Assembly (NCBI RefSeq): GCF_001543175.1
Contig: NZ_CP014161.1
Location: forward strand, 868,001-932,000
Origin: Aerococcus urinae
GTDB taxonomy: Bacteria > Bacillota > Bacilli > Lactobacillales > Aerococcaceae
Direction: 5' to 3'
Length of the DNA stretch: 64,000 nucleotides
Shown here one piece after another: positions 53,955 through 63,998 of this stretch. The translations under genes and the position numbers were made by a program. Under the pieces are notes generated by a model that worked only from the letters and a program-made list of their open reading frames with translations, ran no database searches and was not told where the DNA came from. Every line of letters starts with the position of its first letter. Position 1 is the stretch's first letter.

Positions 53955-54295
53955 TGGCCTACCAACCACGGCAAAAAGACATTGTCTGGATTAATTTTAA
54001 CCCTTCCAAGGGTCACGAAATTCAAAAACGCCGGCCAGCTTTAATCGTTTCCTCCGATGACTACAACTATGCCACCCATTTTGTCATTGTCTGCCCGATA
54101 ACCAATACAAAAAGGAAACTTAAAACTCATTTAAGACTTAAGGGTTACCAAACTACAGGTCAAGTGATGACCCAGCAAATGTATTCTTTAGATGTGACTG
54201 AAGCGGGTGGAAGAGAAATTCAATACATCGAAAGATTGTCTAAGAAAGATTTCCATCTTATTAAACAACTGATTCAATATAATTTTGAGTTTTAA
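53954..54295 (+). CDS. Type II toxin, MazF/PemK family mRNA interferase
   Basis: A 113-residue MazF/PemK-fold endoribonuclease. QKDIVWINFNPSKGHEIQKRRPALIVSSD (about 7-35) carries the conserved G-E/K-RPALV-type active-site Arg, and PITNTKRKLKTHLRL plus MTQQMYSLD with the catalytic Thr/Ser region follow. It would cut cellular mRNA when the antitoxin is degraded. ATAAGGAGGTGG gives a very strong ribosome site within the antitoxin end. The pair lies alone between lepA and a baeRF gene. Confidence 0.88.
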   Translation: MAYQPRQKDIVWINFNPSKGHEIQKRRPALIVSSDDYNYATHFVIVCPITNTKRKLKTHLRLKGYQTTGQVMTQQMYSLDVTEAGGREIQYIERLSKKDFHLIKQLIQYNFEF

Positions 54296-54396
54296 CCATT
54301 TGATTATTTTAAAGTAAACCTTTCCGTTAGTAAAAAGCCAATATTTATTTTATAGTAGATATAGAAGTAGAAGCGCTTAAGGGAAAGGAGACTACT

Positions 54397-55467
54397 ATGA
54401 CTGTCGACAAACGTTTATATCGTGTAGTTAAAGCCAATGCTGAAAAGGGGAGCCCGAAAATTTCATTGTATATGCCAACCCATCGAGCTGCTCCGGAAAA
54501 TCAGCAAGATCCTATCCGTTATGAAAATTTACTCAATGAAGTCAAGACTCAATTAGAGACTAATTATCCCGATGGAGATTGGCAAAGGACTTTTGATCAC
54601 TTAGCCAAGTTAATTGATGAAAAAGTTGATTTTTGGCAAAAAAATAAAGAGGGCTTGGTGATATTAGCTAGTGATCAGTTGATTGAGATCTTTAGATTAC
54701 GGCAAGAGCAAGAGGAAATCGCCTATGTAGGAGATTATTTCCATTTGGTTCCTTTATTAGCTTACTATGAGGAAGCTTTTGATGTGATTTTGGCCGATAT
54801 TGCTAAAGACCAAGTCCAATTATACTTAGCTGACCAGTATTCTTATGAACCGACTGAAATTGACGAAATCAAAAGTTCATTTTACGATATTTATGATGAT
54901 AATGATTCCGAAAACAAGCAAACGACATCTAGGGGTCAAGGGTCTATTCATTCTAATCAAAGCAAATCAGCCCAAGTCGAAAGAGATCGTGATAAATATT
55001 TCAGCTACCTAGATCAAGAATTTGACAAACTGGCTAAGGAAGTGGAAAGAAAAATATTATTAGCTGGAACCAAGGAGAATATTGCTGCCTTTAAAAAGGA
55101 ATCTTCATCGAAGGTTTACTTGGATACAGCGATTGAGCAGCCCATTAGCGGCGAAAACCACCAAAGAATTAAAGAGCTTTTAGCTGAGACTCTTTCACCA
55201 CTAGCCAAAGACAATGTTAAAGCCATAGAAGATAATATTGAAGAGGCTAGGGGAGCTTCTCTTCTTATGGAAGAAGTTGAGGATATTCAGCTTGCCGCTA
55301 AAGAAGGGCGGATTGCTGAGCTAGTAATATTCTATGGGGAGTCGTCGACTTATGCGAGTTTGATTGATGAATTAATCCATCAAACCATTATCAATGGTGG
55401 GGAGATTTCAGTTGTTCCTGCTAGCTCTGTTACAGAGACCTCTACTTATGCCTTGTTACGTTATTAG
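54397..55467 (+). CDS. baeRF family protein (bacterial release-factor-like)
   Basis: A 356-residue protein with the layout of bacterial archaeo-eukaryotic release factor (baeRF) homologues: an N-terminal eRF1-like region (KISLYMPTHRAAPENQQDPIRYENLL, about 21-46), a central domain with a polar, Ser/Gln-rich insertion near 180-205, and a C-terminal L7Ae-like region (about 290-356). These proteins are predicted to act on ribosomes, possibly in rescue or hibernation, but no bacterial member has a firmly established role known to me. AAAGGAG precedes ATG; monocistronic with a strong terminator. Confidence 0.7.
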   Translation: MTVDKRLYRVVKANAEKGSPKISLYMPTHRAAPENQQDPIRYENLLNEVKTQLETNYPDGDWQRTFDHLAKLIDEKVDFWQKNKEGLVILASDQLIEIFRLRQEQEEIAYVGDYFHLVPLLAYYEEAFDVILADIAKDQVQLYLADQYSYEPTEIDEIKSSFYDIYDDNDSENKQTTSRGQGSIHSNQSKSAQVERDRDKYFSYLDQEFDKLAKEVERKILLAGTKENIAAFKKESSSKVYLDTAIEQPISGENHQRIKELLAETLSPLAKDNVKAIEDNIEEARGASLLMEEVEDIQLAAKEGRIAELVIFYGESSTYASLIDELIHQTIINGGEISVVPASSVTETSTYALLRY

Positions 55468-55515
55468 GAGAATGAGCTTATCAATACGGACTAACTTTAA
55501 CCGAATATGAAATTT

Positions 55516-55558
55516 TGGTGTTGATTGAGGATTAAAACTCCTCGTCGACACCATTTTT
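55516..55558 (+). terminator. Rho-independent terminator after baeRF gene
   Basis: TGGTGTTGA (55516-55524) pairs with TCGACACCA (55545-55553) with one wobble, AGGA/TCCT inside, then TTTTT. Confidence 0.9.
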
Positions 55559-55715
55559 CTTGGTTAATACGCTAGCTAGAATAGGGTCTCTATTCCCTGA
55601 TAGAAATAGTCAAAGCTTAAATTTTTAATTATAAAATAGAAAATTATTTTCTTAAGGCTCAAGTTAAATTCCTATAGTATAATTTAACTATTAAGCAGTG
55701 AAATGAGGTTATAAC

Positions 55716-57398
55716 ATGTTAACGGATATCGAAATTGCACAAGCTAATAAGTCTTTACCTATTAAAGAGATTGCTCAAACAGTCAACCTAAGCGAAGAAG
55801 ATCTGATTCCTTATGGCCATGACAAGGCTAAAATTAACCATCAAGCCCTTGAAAAATTAAAAGATAATAAAAAGGGAAAGTTAATTCTCGTGACATCGAT
55901 TAATCCTACCCCTGCAGGCGAGGGAAAATCGACCTTGACCATTGGCTTAGGCGATGCCCTAAGACGCTTAGATAGAAAAGCCATGATTGCTCTAAGAGAA
56001 CCCTCCTTGGGACCGACAATGGGATTAAAAGGCGGCGCTGCTGGTGGAGGCTATGCCCAAGTTGTGCCTATGGAAGATATTAACTTACATTTTACCGGTG
56101 ATCTACACGCAATTACCCAAGCAAATAATCTTCTATCAGCAATTATTGATAACCACATTCAACAAGGTAACCAATTAGGCATCGATAGCCGACGCATTAC
56201 TTGGAAGCGGGTCATGGATATGAATGACCGGGTGCTACGCCATATTGTGGTCGGTCTGGGGAGTCCTGGTAATGGCTATGTACGCGAAGATGGTTTTGAT
56301 ATTACCGTTGCCTCAGAGATTATGGCAATCCTTTGCCTTTCTAGAAATCTTGATGAATTACGTCAACGCTTCGATAAAATTGTGATTGGCTATACTCGAG
56401 ACCAAGAAGCGATTACAGTAAAAGATTTAGGCTGTTCTGGTGCCATGGCCTTATTAATGAAGGATGCTATTTTACCTAATTTAGTGCAAACTCTAGAACA
56501 TACGCCAGCATTGATCCATGGAGGACCTTTTGCTAATATTGCCCACGGCTGTAATTCAGTGATTGCAACCGATACAGCTCTTCGTTTAGCAGATTATGTG
56601 ATAACTGAAGCTGGCTTTGGAGCTGACTTAGGTGCTGAAAAATTCATGGATATTAAGGTTCCTATCTTAGAAAAATCTCCCGACGCCGTAGTTATCGTGG
56701 CTACTGCAAGGGCTCTAAAACATCACGGCAATCCTGATTTGGAAAAAAATGCCGCTTTAGAGGATAGACTCGAGGCAGTTAGAAAAGGCTTCGCTAACCT
56801 AGGTCGACATATTCAAATTATGAAATCCTACCAAGTCCCTGTTTTAGTAGCTATTAATCACTTTAAGGACGATACTGATGAAGAGATTGAACTGATAAAA
56901 GAGCTCTGTCAAAAAGAGGAGACGCCTTCTTACTTGGCAGATGTCTGGGAAAAAGGAGGCCAAGGGGCGCTTGACCTTGGCCAAGCCGTGATCGACTCCA
57001 TTGATGGAGAGCAAAATTCTCACTTCCACCCCCTTTATCAAGCTGATCAAAAGAGTATTGAAGAAAAAATTCAAGTAATTAATCAAAAAATTTACGGCGG
57101 GGAGGGTGTTGAATATTCAGCAGAGGCTAAGAAACAATTAGCGGCTATTAAGAAAAACGGCTGGGATCATTTACCGATATGTATGGCAAAAACTCAATAT
57201 TCCCTGAGTGATGATCCTAAATTGCTAGGCGCTCCAGAGAAATTCACCCTGCATATTCGCGAGTTAGTTCCCAAGCTAGGGGCAGGCTTCATTGTTGCTT
57301 TGACGGGTAATGTTTTAACCATGCCAGGTTTACCTAAGCAACCAGCTGCTCTCAAGATGTCCATTGATAATCAAGGAAAGATTAGTGGACTTTTCTAG
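55716..57398 (+). CDS. fhs: Formate-tetrahydrofolate ligase
   Basis: A 560-residue enzyme of normal length making 10-formyl-tetrahydrofolate from formate, THF and ATP for purine and formyl-Met-tRNA synthesis. The ATP loop TPAGEGKST is at residues 65-73; [24 protein letters not shown] and the C-terminal [16 protein letters not shown] are family signatures. TATAAT at 55678-55683 is the likely -10. It lies upstream of thyA and dfrA, also folate enzymes, though an ABC-F gene intervenes. Confidence 0.97.
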   Translation: MLTDIEIAQANKSLPIKEIAQTVNLSEEDLIPYGHDKAKINHQALEKLKDNKKGKLILVTSINPTPAGEGKSTLTIGLGDALRRLDRKAMIALREPSLGPTMGLKGGAAGGGYAQVVPMEDINLHFTGDLHAITQANNLLSAIIDNHIQQGNQLGIDSRRITWKRVMDMNDRVLRHIVVGLGSPGNGYVREDGFDITVASEIMAILCLSRNLDELRQRFDKIVIGYTRDQEAITVKDLGCSGAMALLMKDAILPNLVQTLEHTPALIHGGPFANIAHGCNSVIATDTALRLADYVITEAGFGADLGAEKFMDIKVPILEKSPDAVVIVATARALKHHGNPDLEKNAALEDRLEAVRKGFANLGRHIQIMKSYQVPVLVAINHFKDDTDEEIELIKELCQKEETPSYLADVWEKGGQGALDLGQAVIDSIDGEQNSHFHPLYQADQKSIEEKIQVINQKIYGGEGVEYSAEAKKQLAAIKKNGWDHLPICMAKTQYSLSDDPKLLGAPEKFTLHIRELVPKLGAGFIVALTGNVLTMPGLPKQPAALKMSIDNQGKISGLF

Positions 57399-57470
57399 TA
57401 ATTCGCTGACTATGCCCAAGTCAATGAGTTGTGCTAGAATGAAACAGAAGTTAAAAGAGGAGCGATTATT

Positions 57471-59387
57471 TTGCAAGATTACTTAGCTAAAAATTGGAGT
57501 AAAACCTATGGCATCAAGCAGTTACTTGATGATGTATCTTTTTTAATTCGTGAAGGCGACCATATTGCCTTGATCGGCCCCAATGGATCAGGGAAGTCTA
57601 CCTTATTAAAAATTTTAGCCGGTAAGGATCATCTGGATAGCGGAACGATCGAACATAGTAACGATTATTCCATCGGTTTAGTTAGTCAAAACCCGGATTT
57701 GGATGATCAGCAAAGCCTCTTTGAAGCGGTTTATTCTGGAGATAGTCCCTTAGTCAAAACAGTTAAAGCCTATGAACAAGCCACACAGGCTCTGTCTCAA
57801 GATCCTAATGATGAAAAGAAACAAAAGGAATTTTCACATTGGGAGAGCGAAATGAATCGTTTAGATGCGTGGCAGTTAGATACTAATATTCAAACCATCC
57901 TTAATAAGTTGGAACTCAATGACCTCTACCAAAAGGTCGGACATCTCAGTGGAGGACAAAAACGTCGGTTGGGATTAGCCAAAGTCCTGATCGATGAACC
58001 TGATCTTTTATTATTGGATGAACCGACTAACCACATGGATTTTGAAATGGTCAAGTGGCTAGAAAATTATATAAATAACTATAAAAAATCAGTGGTTATT
58101 GTTACTCATGACCGTTACTTCTTAGATACGGTAGCCCAACGGGTATTTGCCTTAGATAGAGGGAAACTGACTGAATACCAGGGAAATTATCAAGATTACT
58201 TGAACAAACGTGCTGTTGAGTTAGATGTTGAAGCCGCTAATCAAGCGAAGCAAAAAAAATTGTATAAGCAGGAGTTGGCCTGGATGCGCCAAGGGGCTAA
58301 GGCCAGATCTACCAAACAGCAGGCCCGTATTAATCGGTTTAATGATCTTAAAGAGGACTTAAATCAGCACCGGTCTCTTCAAGGGTCCGTTCAACTAGAC
58401 TTTGATCAAGAACGACTAGGAAAAAAAGTCATTTCTTTGAAGAATGTGAGCGTGGGTTATGATGGTCGCCAGCCTTTACTTAAAGATATTGACCTCTTAA
58501 TCCAAAATCGCGACCGCATCGGTATTATTGGAGAAAATGGTGTCGGTAAGACCAGCTTACTAAATACCATTGCGGGAATCATCCCTCCTTTAAGCGGTCA
58601 GATTGACATTGGCCCTACTGTTAAGATAGCTTATTTTCAACAAGTGCCCACTGATTTACCAGAAGATAAGCGGCTAATTAACTATATTAGTGAAGTCGCT
58701 GAAGAAATTGTCTATGATGATGGACGTAAACTGTCAGCATCGCAAATGTTAGAAACTTTTTTATTTAATCGGGAAAGCCATGGACAGTTAATTGCTAAAT
58801 TATCCGGTGGGGAAAAGAAACGTTTGTATCTATTGCGCTTATTAATGGAACGGCCTAATGTTTTATTCCTAGACGAACCCACTAACGACTTAGATATTGA
58901 TACCTTAACAGTCTTAGAGGATTACTTGGCTCAATTTCCAGGAGCCATGTTGACGGTTAGCCATGACCGCTACTTTTTAGATAAAACGGTTGATAAATTA
59001 TTAATTGTTCATAAGGACAAATCTTGCCAACTTTTTTTTGGAAATTTTACTGACTACGAGAGGGAGTATAAGGAAAAAAACAAATCTAGCCATTCTCCAA
59101 AACAAAGTCAAGGACAAAAAAGTGAAGATTCACATAAAAGTAATGCCTCTGAGACTAGTCAAAGTAGTAAGAAAAGAATGACCTATAAAGAAAAGCAAGA
59201 TTGGCAAGTTATTGAGAGTCAAATTGACCAGTTAGAGCGTGATATCCAAAGAATAGATAACGATATGCTGGCAAATGGATCTGACTACGGAAAGTTATCT
59301 GAATTGCAAAAAGAAAAAGAAAGCAAAGAAAATGATTTGCTAGAAAAAATGGAATATTGGGACTATCTGAGTGAACTGAAACCTTAG
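57471..59387 (+). CDS. ABC-F family ATPase, Uup-like
   Basis: A 638-residue cytoplasmic protein with two ABC domains and no membrane segments. First domain: GPNGSGKST, HLSGGQKRR, LLLLDEPTNHMD; second: GENGVGKTS, KLSGGEKKR, LFLDEPTNDLD. The interdomain linker (about 235-320) is Lys/Arg/Gln rich, and a C-terminal coiled coil (about 575-635) typical of Uup follows a Ser/Lys/Gln-rich spacer. ABC-F proteins act on ribosomes or on DNA-related processes, not transport. Start is TTG at 57471 with AGAGGAG eight bases upstream. The Uup type is housekeeping rather than a clear resistance factor. Confidence 0.88.
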   Translation: MQDYLAKNWSKTYGIKQLLDDVSFLIREGDHIALIGPNGSGKSTLLKILAGKDHLDSGTIEHSNDYSIGLVSQNPDLDDQQSLFEAVYSGDSPLVKTVKAYEQATQALSQDPNDEKKQKEFSHWESEMNRLDAWQLDTNIQTILNKLELNDLYQKVGHLSGGQKRRLGLAKVLIDEPDLLLLDEPTNHMDFEMVKWLENYINNYKKSVVIVTHDRYFLDTVAQRVFALDRGKLTEYQGNYQDYLNKRAVELDVEAANQAKQKKLYKQELAWMRQGAKARSTKQQARINRFNDLKEDLNQHRSLQGSVQLDFDQERLGKKVISLKNVSVGYDGRQPLLKDIDLLIQNRDRIGIIGENGVGKTSLLNTIAGIIPPLSGQIDIGPTVKIAYFQQVPTDLPEDKRLINYISEVAEEIVYDDGRKLSASQMLETFLFNRESHGQLIAKLSGGEKKRLYLLRLLMERPNVLFLDEPTNDLDIDTLTVLEDYLAQFPGAMLTVSHDRYFLDKTVDKLLIVHKDKSCQLFFGNFTDYEREYKEKNKSSHSPKQSQGQKSEDSHKSNASETSQSSKKRMTYKEKQDWQVIESQIDQLERDIQRIDNDMLANGSDYGKLSELQKEKESKENDLLEKMEYWDYLSELKP

Positions 59388-59460
59388 GTTAAGATACGAA
59401 GTTTTAGGGGAGACTCTGTGGTACTATAAAGCCTTAGTATGACTATTGGAGGGAAAAGTA

Positions 59461-60402
59461 GTGAAGCAATATTTAGACTTGTTACAGACCATTTTAGAAA
59501 GGGGACATGACAAGTCCGACCGTACAGGTGTTGGCACGCGCTCAATTTTTGGTTATCAAATGCGTTTTGATCTAAGAGAAGGTTTTCCTATTTTGACGAC
59601 TAAAAAGGTGGCCTTTGGACTGATAAAGAGTGAACTTCTCTGGTTTTTAAGAGGAGACACTAATATTCGTTATCTATTAGAAAATAATAACCACATTTGG
59701 GATGAGTGGGCCTTTGAAAACTGGATCAATAGTGAGGACTATCAGGGGCCTGATATGACTAATTTTGGTTTGCGGGCAGAAAAGGACCCAGAATTTAAAG
59801 CAAAATATTTGAACGTTAAAGAAGACTTTTGTCAAAGGATTCTTAATGACGAGAATTTTGCTAAAAAATATGGTGAATTAGGTAATGTCTATGGCAAACA
59901 GTGGCGGGATTGGGAGACTCGTGATGGGGGCTCTATCGATCAAATTGCGAATATTCTAGAGCAACTTAAAAATACCCCTGATTCCCGTCGAATCATCTTA
60001 TCCGCCTGGAATCCAGAAGATATCCCTAATATGGCCTTGCCTCCCTGTCATACCTTAAGTCAATTTTACGTTAATGATGGCAAGCTTTCCTGCCAACTCT
60101 ACCAAAGAAGTGGCGATGTCTTTTTAGGGGTTCCTTTTAATATTACTTCCTATGCTTTATTAACCCATTTAATTGCTCGTGAAGTTGGCTTGGAAGTCGG
60201 AGACTTTGTTCATACTTTTGGTGATGTTCATATCTATAATAATCATTTCGACCAAGTAAAAGAACAATTAAGTCGTCAACCTGGTCAATTACCCCAGCTT
60301 GAAATTAAAAGTGACAAATCCATGTTTGACCTTGAAAAGGATGATATTGTATTGAATAATTATCATCCTCAGGCACCGATAAAGGCTCCAGTGGCCGTAT
60401 AG
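59461..60402 (+). CDS. thyA: Thymidylate synthase
   Basis: A 313-residue ThyA of the longer type with an insertion near residues 85-140, like the Lactobacillus casei enzyme. It methylates dUMP with methylene-THF. Catalytic Cys196 is in [19 protein letters not shown] and [13 protein letters not shown] are intact. Start is GTG at 59461 with TTGGAGGG upstream. It heads the run thyA-dfrA-ypmS-yozE-ctpA-lepB. Confidence 0.97.
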   Translation: MKQYLDLLQTILERGHDKSDRTGVGTRSIFGYQMRFDLREGFPILTTKKVAFGLIKSELLWFLRGDTNIRYLLENNNHIWDEWAFENWINSEDYQGPDMTNFGLRAEKDPEFKAKYLNVKEDFCQRILNDENFAKKYGELGNVYGKQWRDWETRDGGSIDQIANILEQLKNTPDSRRIILSAWNPEDIPNMALPPCHTLSQFYVNDGKLSCQLYQRSGDVFLGVPFNITSYALLTHLIAREVGLEVGDFVHTFGDVHIYNNHFDQVKEQLSRQPGQLPQLEIKSDKSMFDLEKDDIVLNNYHPQAPIKAPVAV

Positions 60403-60443
60403 ATTTAGTCTGAATGAAAATGAATGGATAAAAGGAGGCTAAC

Positions 60444-60944
60444 ATGTTAATAGCTATATGGGCCCATGCCGCTAATGGTATCATAGGAAAAAATAACCAA
60501 CTTCCTTGGCATATTAGTGAAGATATGAAATTTTTTAAGCAAGAAACCCTGCATAAGACTGTAGTTATGGGCCGAAAAACCTTTGAATCAATGGGAAACC
60601 GCCCACTAAAGGAGCGGAAAAATTACATTTTGACCCGTAAGAAAAGCTTACCGGGGGTTAAGGCTGATAATAAGGATCAGGTTCAAATCGTTAACCAGAT
60701 GGATGAGATTATCGAGCTAGCTAAAGCAGAAGATGTTATGGTTATCGGAGGAGCAGAAATTTACCGCTTGTTCTGGCCTTATTTGGACGAGCTTCGCATT
60801 ACTAATATCGCTGAAAATGTTGAAGGGGATACTAGCTTTAATCCTGATCTGAGCCAATTTAGACGCTATGCGGTTGTTGACCAAGATCTTAATAGCGAAT
60901 CGAAATATCATTATCAGTTTGAATTTTGGGAAAGAAAGAAATGA
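60444..60944 (+). CDS. dfrA: Dihydrofolate reductase
   Basis: A 166-residue DHFR, the trimethoprim target, regenerating THF from the dihydrofolate made by ThyA. LPWHISEDMKFFK (20-32) carries the substrate-site Asp27, MGRKTFESMG follows, and VIGGAEIYRLF (about 96-106) is the cofactor motif. AAAAGGAGG precedes ATG, 41 bases after thyA, the common thyA-dfrA pairing. Confidence 0.96.
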   Translation: MLIAIWAHAANGIIGKNNQLPWHISEDMKFFKQETLHKTVVMGRKTFESMGNRPLKERKNYILTRKKSLPGVKADNKDQVQIVNQMDEIIELAKAEDVMVIGGAEIYRLFWPYLDELRITNIAENVEGDTSFNPDLSQFRRYAVVDQDLNSESKYHYQFEFWERKK

Positions 60945-60962
60945 GACTAGGGAGGTTCTACG

Positions 60963-61589
60963 GTGGAGAATAAAAAGAAGCAAAGAAATCCATGGAAAAT
61001 TGCATTTTTAAGCTTGCTTGCCTTTTTGGCGCTCTTATTTGCTTCTGCTTATTTTTATATTCATCAAAATAGTCAAGCAAATACCTACCAGGACCAGGTG
61101 AATCAGCCCAAATCTTCTGACCAGGCAATGGTTCCAGTAAAGCTGACGCTGACTGTTGACCACTTGGTCCGTCTTCTCAACCAAGAAGACCTGCCTTTTC
61201 TTTTGGAAAATAATCAGGATGTGATCGTTATTAAAGGGAAAATTCAGCTTTTAAACCAATCGATTCCTTACACCTTAACTACTCGTCCTGAGGTTCACTC
61301 CAGTGGCAATCTTAGTTTGAAAGTGGTTAATTTCTCAATACTATCCTTAGATCTTCCTTTAAATATCTTTTTACCCATTCTTTCTCAGATTATTCCTAGT
61401 GACCTGCCTTTAGCGATCGATTCTGAATCAGAATCGATCATTATTTCAATAAAAGAATTACTAGCTCAAGAGGGGATTCAATTTGAAGTTGAGGCGATAG
61501 ATTTGACTAATGATCAAATTGCTTTACAATTAGCAGTTCCTGAACAGAAAATTAGCCAAATGATAGACCAGTTGGGAGAGGATAATTAA
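60963..61589 (+). CDS. ypmS: YpmS family (DUF2140) membrane-anchored protein
   Basis: A 208-residue protein with one N-terminal transmembrane segment (about residues 13-33) and an extracellular domain with alternating hydrophobic strands (ILSLDLPLNIFLPILSQIIP), typical of DUF2140/YpmS. Function is not established. Start is GTG at 60963 with GGGAGGTT upstream. It is one base from yozE, so the genes form one unit. Confidence 0.85.
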   Translation: MENKKKQRNPWKIAFLSLLAFLALLFASAYFYIHQNSQANTYQDQVNQPKSSDQAMVPVKLTLTVDHLVRLLNQEDLPFLLENNQDVIVIKGKIQLLNQSIPYTLTTRPEVHSSGNLSLKVVNFSILSLDLPLNIFLPILSQIIPSDLPLAIDSESESIIISIKELLAQEGIQFEVEAIDLTNDQIALQLAVPEQKISQMIDQLGEDN

Positions 61590-61590
61590 A

Positions 61591-61812
61591 GTGAAACCAT
61601 TTTATCAGTATATCCAAAAACATCGAAATAGCAGTGGGACTAACCATGATCCTAAGAGCCAATTGGCTGAATTAATCTATCTTGATGGAGATTTCCCTAA
61701 AACTGCTACTGATTTTGCTAGTATTAGTAATTACATTGAGTTAAATAGTCGCTACTCTCAATGGGTTTCTCTATTTGATGAATTGTGGCAAGCTTATCTC
61801 AACAATGACTAA
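61591..61812 (+). CDS. yozE: YozE family (UPF0346) small protein
   Basis: A 73-residue SAM-like helical protein. FYQYIQKHR at the N-terminus, AELIYLDGDFPKTATDF in the middle and YIELNSRY near residue 50 match YozE. The role is unknown. GTG start at 61591; GGGAGAGG just upstream overlaps the ypmS end. In B. subtilis ypmS and yozE-type genes are conserved among Firmicutes, here directly adjacent. Confidence 0.88.
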   Translation: MKPFYQYIQKHRNSSGTNHDPKSQLAELIYLDGDFPKTATDFASISNYIELNSRYSQWVSLFDELWQAYLNND

Positions 61813-61830
61813 TGACTAGGAAGTGAAAAT

Positions 61831-63453
61831 ATGACGGATGAAAATAGAAAACCAGCAGATAACCAAGACAATAATAATAATGAAATAAATAAAGCAGAAG
61901 ATGGTCAATCAGGCCCTACTTCAAAAAGTCAAGAAAACCATGAAATAAAAGAGAAAATTGTGCTAGAACATGAAGAAATTCCTGATAAGTTAAACGTTAA
62001 AGGTCAATTTAGCACTAAACCATCTTGGAAGCGATTCTTATCAACCTTATTAGCTATCGCTATAACAGCTTTAGTGACTTTCTTTGTCACTAATTATCTG
62101 ACCACAGGACGATTACCTTGGCAAATTCACGCTCAAAATACCATGTCTACCCAGGAAATTAATAAACTACAAAAAACATTTTCATTAATTACAGAAGGCT
62201 ATATTGGTGACGTTGACCGAGAAAAATTAATTGATGGTGCCTTAAAAGGAATGACGGAAGCCGTTGATGACCCCTATACGACTTACTTGCATGGCGATGA
62301 ATCTTCTCAATTAGACCAAGCCATTGAGGCTAATTTTGAAGGTATTGGCGCGCAAATTACAGTAAGGGATAATCAAATTGTGGTTATTAGCCCCATTAAG
62401 GGCAGTCCAGCTGAAAAGGCAGGCATACAAACCGACGATATCATTAAAAGTGTTAATGGTGAGTCCTTGGAAGGAAAAAATGCCCAAGAAGCTGCTAATA
62501 TGATCCGAGGAGAAGCGGGAAGTCAGGTCCAATTAGTGATTGAACGCGCTGGCAAACAGCGAGAGATGACCTTAACCCGAGAAAAAATTCCCCTGCAAAC
62601 GGTCTATAGTCATCAAATTGAAGGCCATCCCGAAATTGGTCTCATTCAAATTTCTTCTTTCTCTGAACCTACCGCTAAAGATGTCCAGGAAACGGTTAAG
62701 AGCATGCGCGAGGAAGGTGTTAAATCCTTTATCTTCGATGTTCGTGGCAATCCTGGGGGCTTACTCAGTTCAGCAATTCAAATTTCAAATTACTTCTTAT
62801 CCGACGGAGATACTATTGTTCAAATTGAAGATAGCCAGGGCAATCGGAAGAAGATTCAAGCCGATAAAAGCAAGATGGGGGACTTTAAAATTGATGAACC
62901 CAGTGTCCTCTTGATTGATAAGGGGAGTGCAAGTGCTTCTGAGATTCTAGCAGGTGCCTTACAGCAATCTGCCCATATTCCAGTCATTGGCAGTCAAAGT
63001 TTTGGTAAGGGTACCGTCCAAACAGTGGTCAAATTGGATGATAAGGACCAATTAAAAATAACTTATGCTCATTGGTTAACTCCTGATGGGTCTTGGATCC
63101 ATAAGCAAGGCATTAGCCCAAATATCGAAGCCAAACTCCCTGATTATTCAGAACTTTCCTTAGTTGATGGCAGTCAAAATTACCAATTAGGGGAAGAATC
63201 TGATAAAATAAAAAATATCCAAGCGCAACTTGCCTTATTAGGCTATCTGGAATCTGATCAAGTACAAGGAAAATTTGATGAACAGACTCAGATAGCCCTG
63301 AAGGCTTTCCAAGCAGATCATGAGCTTGAAAAAACTGGTCAAGTGAATGATGAAACTGCGCAAGCCTTAACTCGTGTGTTAAGAGACTATATTTTAGCCC
63401 ACGATACCCAAAAAGATAAAGCTGTTGACTATTTACTTGAGCATGCACAATAG
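61831..63453 (+). CDS. S41 family C-terminal processing peptidase (CtpA/CtpB-like)
   Basis: A 540-residue exported serine protease. A long acidic/Asn-rich cytoplasmic N-terminus (about 1-60) precedes one membrane segment (about 70-92); a PDZ domain (about 165-245), the S41 catalytic domain with GSASASE at 365-371 (Ser368) and SFGKG (Lys393, 25 residues later as expected), and a C-terminal peptidoglycan-binding domain (about 455-520) follow. It probably processes or degrades envelope proteins. TAGGAAG precedes ATG. Confidence 0.92.
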   Translation: MTDENRKPADNQDNNNNEINKAEDGQSGPTSKSQENHEIKEKIVLEHEEIPDKLNVKGQFSTKPSWKRFLSTLLAIAITALVTFFVTNYLTTGRLPWQIHAQNTMSTQEINKLQKTFSLITEGYIGDVDREKLIDGALKGMTEAVDDPYTTYLHGDESSQLDQAIEANFEGIGAQITVRDNQIVVISPIKGSPAEKAGIQTDDIIKSVNGESLEGKNAQEAANMIRGEAGSQVQLVIERAGKQREMTLTREKIPLQTVYSHQIEGHPEIGLIQISSFSEPTAKDVQETVKSMREEGVKSFIFDVRGNPGGLLSSAIQISNYFLSDGDTIVQIEDSQGNRKKIQADKSKMGDFKIDEPSVLLIDKGSASASEILAGALQQSAHIPVIGSQSFGKGTVQTVVKLDDKDQLKITYAHWLTPDGSWIHKQGISPNIEAKLPDYSELSLVDGSQNYQLGEESDKIKNIQAQLALLGYLESDQVQGKFDEQTQIALKAFQADHELEKTGQVNDETAQALTRVLRDYILAHDTQKDKAVDYLLEHAQ

Positions 63454-63470
63454 AAGAAGGTTTTAGATTA

Positions 63471-63998
63471 ATGAAGAAATTTCTTAGTGGTATTGGAGAA
63501 ATCATTATTATTGTAGCGGTTGCCCTCCTACTCTATCTAGGGATTCGCCATTTCATCGGTTTTCAATTTACTGTTAGAGGGGCCTCTATGAATCCCACAA
63601 CCGAGGATGGCCAGCATCTCATCGTTAGCCGCCTGGGGGATGTGGACCGTTTTGATATCGTTGTATTAGATGCTCCGGATAATAGCGGGGATAAATATAT
63701 CAAAAGAGTTATAGGTATGCCAGGAGACAAGGTGGAGTATCGTGATAATCAATTATATATTAATGACCAAGCGTACGATGAGCCTTATCTCAATGAATTA
63801 AAAGCCGAAAATCCTGGGAAATTAGTGACTGAGAATTTTACTATTGAAAAAGTTCCCGAAGATTCCTATTTTGTAATGGGAGATAATCGACCAGTTTCAA
63901 AGGACAGCCGTGCTTTTGGGCCAGTAGCTGGTGATCTCATTTACGGAGAAGTTAATTGGAGGATTTGGCCTTTTGATGAAGCCGGTCGAATTGAGTAA
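63471..63998 (+). CDS. lepB: Signal peptidase I
   Basis: A 175-residue Gram-positive type I signal peptidase with one N-terminal membrane anchor (about 7-25). Catalytic Ser39 is in RGASMNPT and Lys78 in YIKRVIGMPGD; the closing MGDNRPVSKDSRAFGPV box is complete. It removes signal peptides of secreted proteins. GAAGAAGG precedes ATG, 17 bases after the S41 peptidase gene, so both secretion-related genes are probably co-transcribed. The stop codon lies two bases before the window end. Confidence 0.95.
   Translation: MKKFLSGIGEIIIIVAVALLLYLGIRHFIGFQFTVRGASMNPTTEDGQHLIVSRLGDVDRFDIVVLDAPDNSGDKYIKRVIGMPGDKVEYRDNQLYINDQAYDEPYLNELKAENPGKLVTENFTIEKVPEDSYFVMGDNRPVSKDSRAFGPVAGDLIYGEVNWRIWPFDEAGRIE

Noticed and set aside
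54368-54381. cre-like sequence TAGAAGCGCTTAAG upstream of the baeRF gene
   Set aside because: It keeps only the GCGCTT core; the outer consensus bases are wrong, so it is not better than expected by chance in AT-rich DNA.
57471-59387. ABC-F protein as an antibiotic resistance factor
   Set aside because: The long C-terminal coiled coil and motif pattern fit the housekeeping Uup type, and no regulatory leader is seen upstream.
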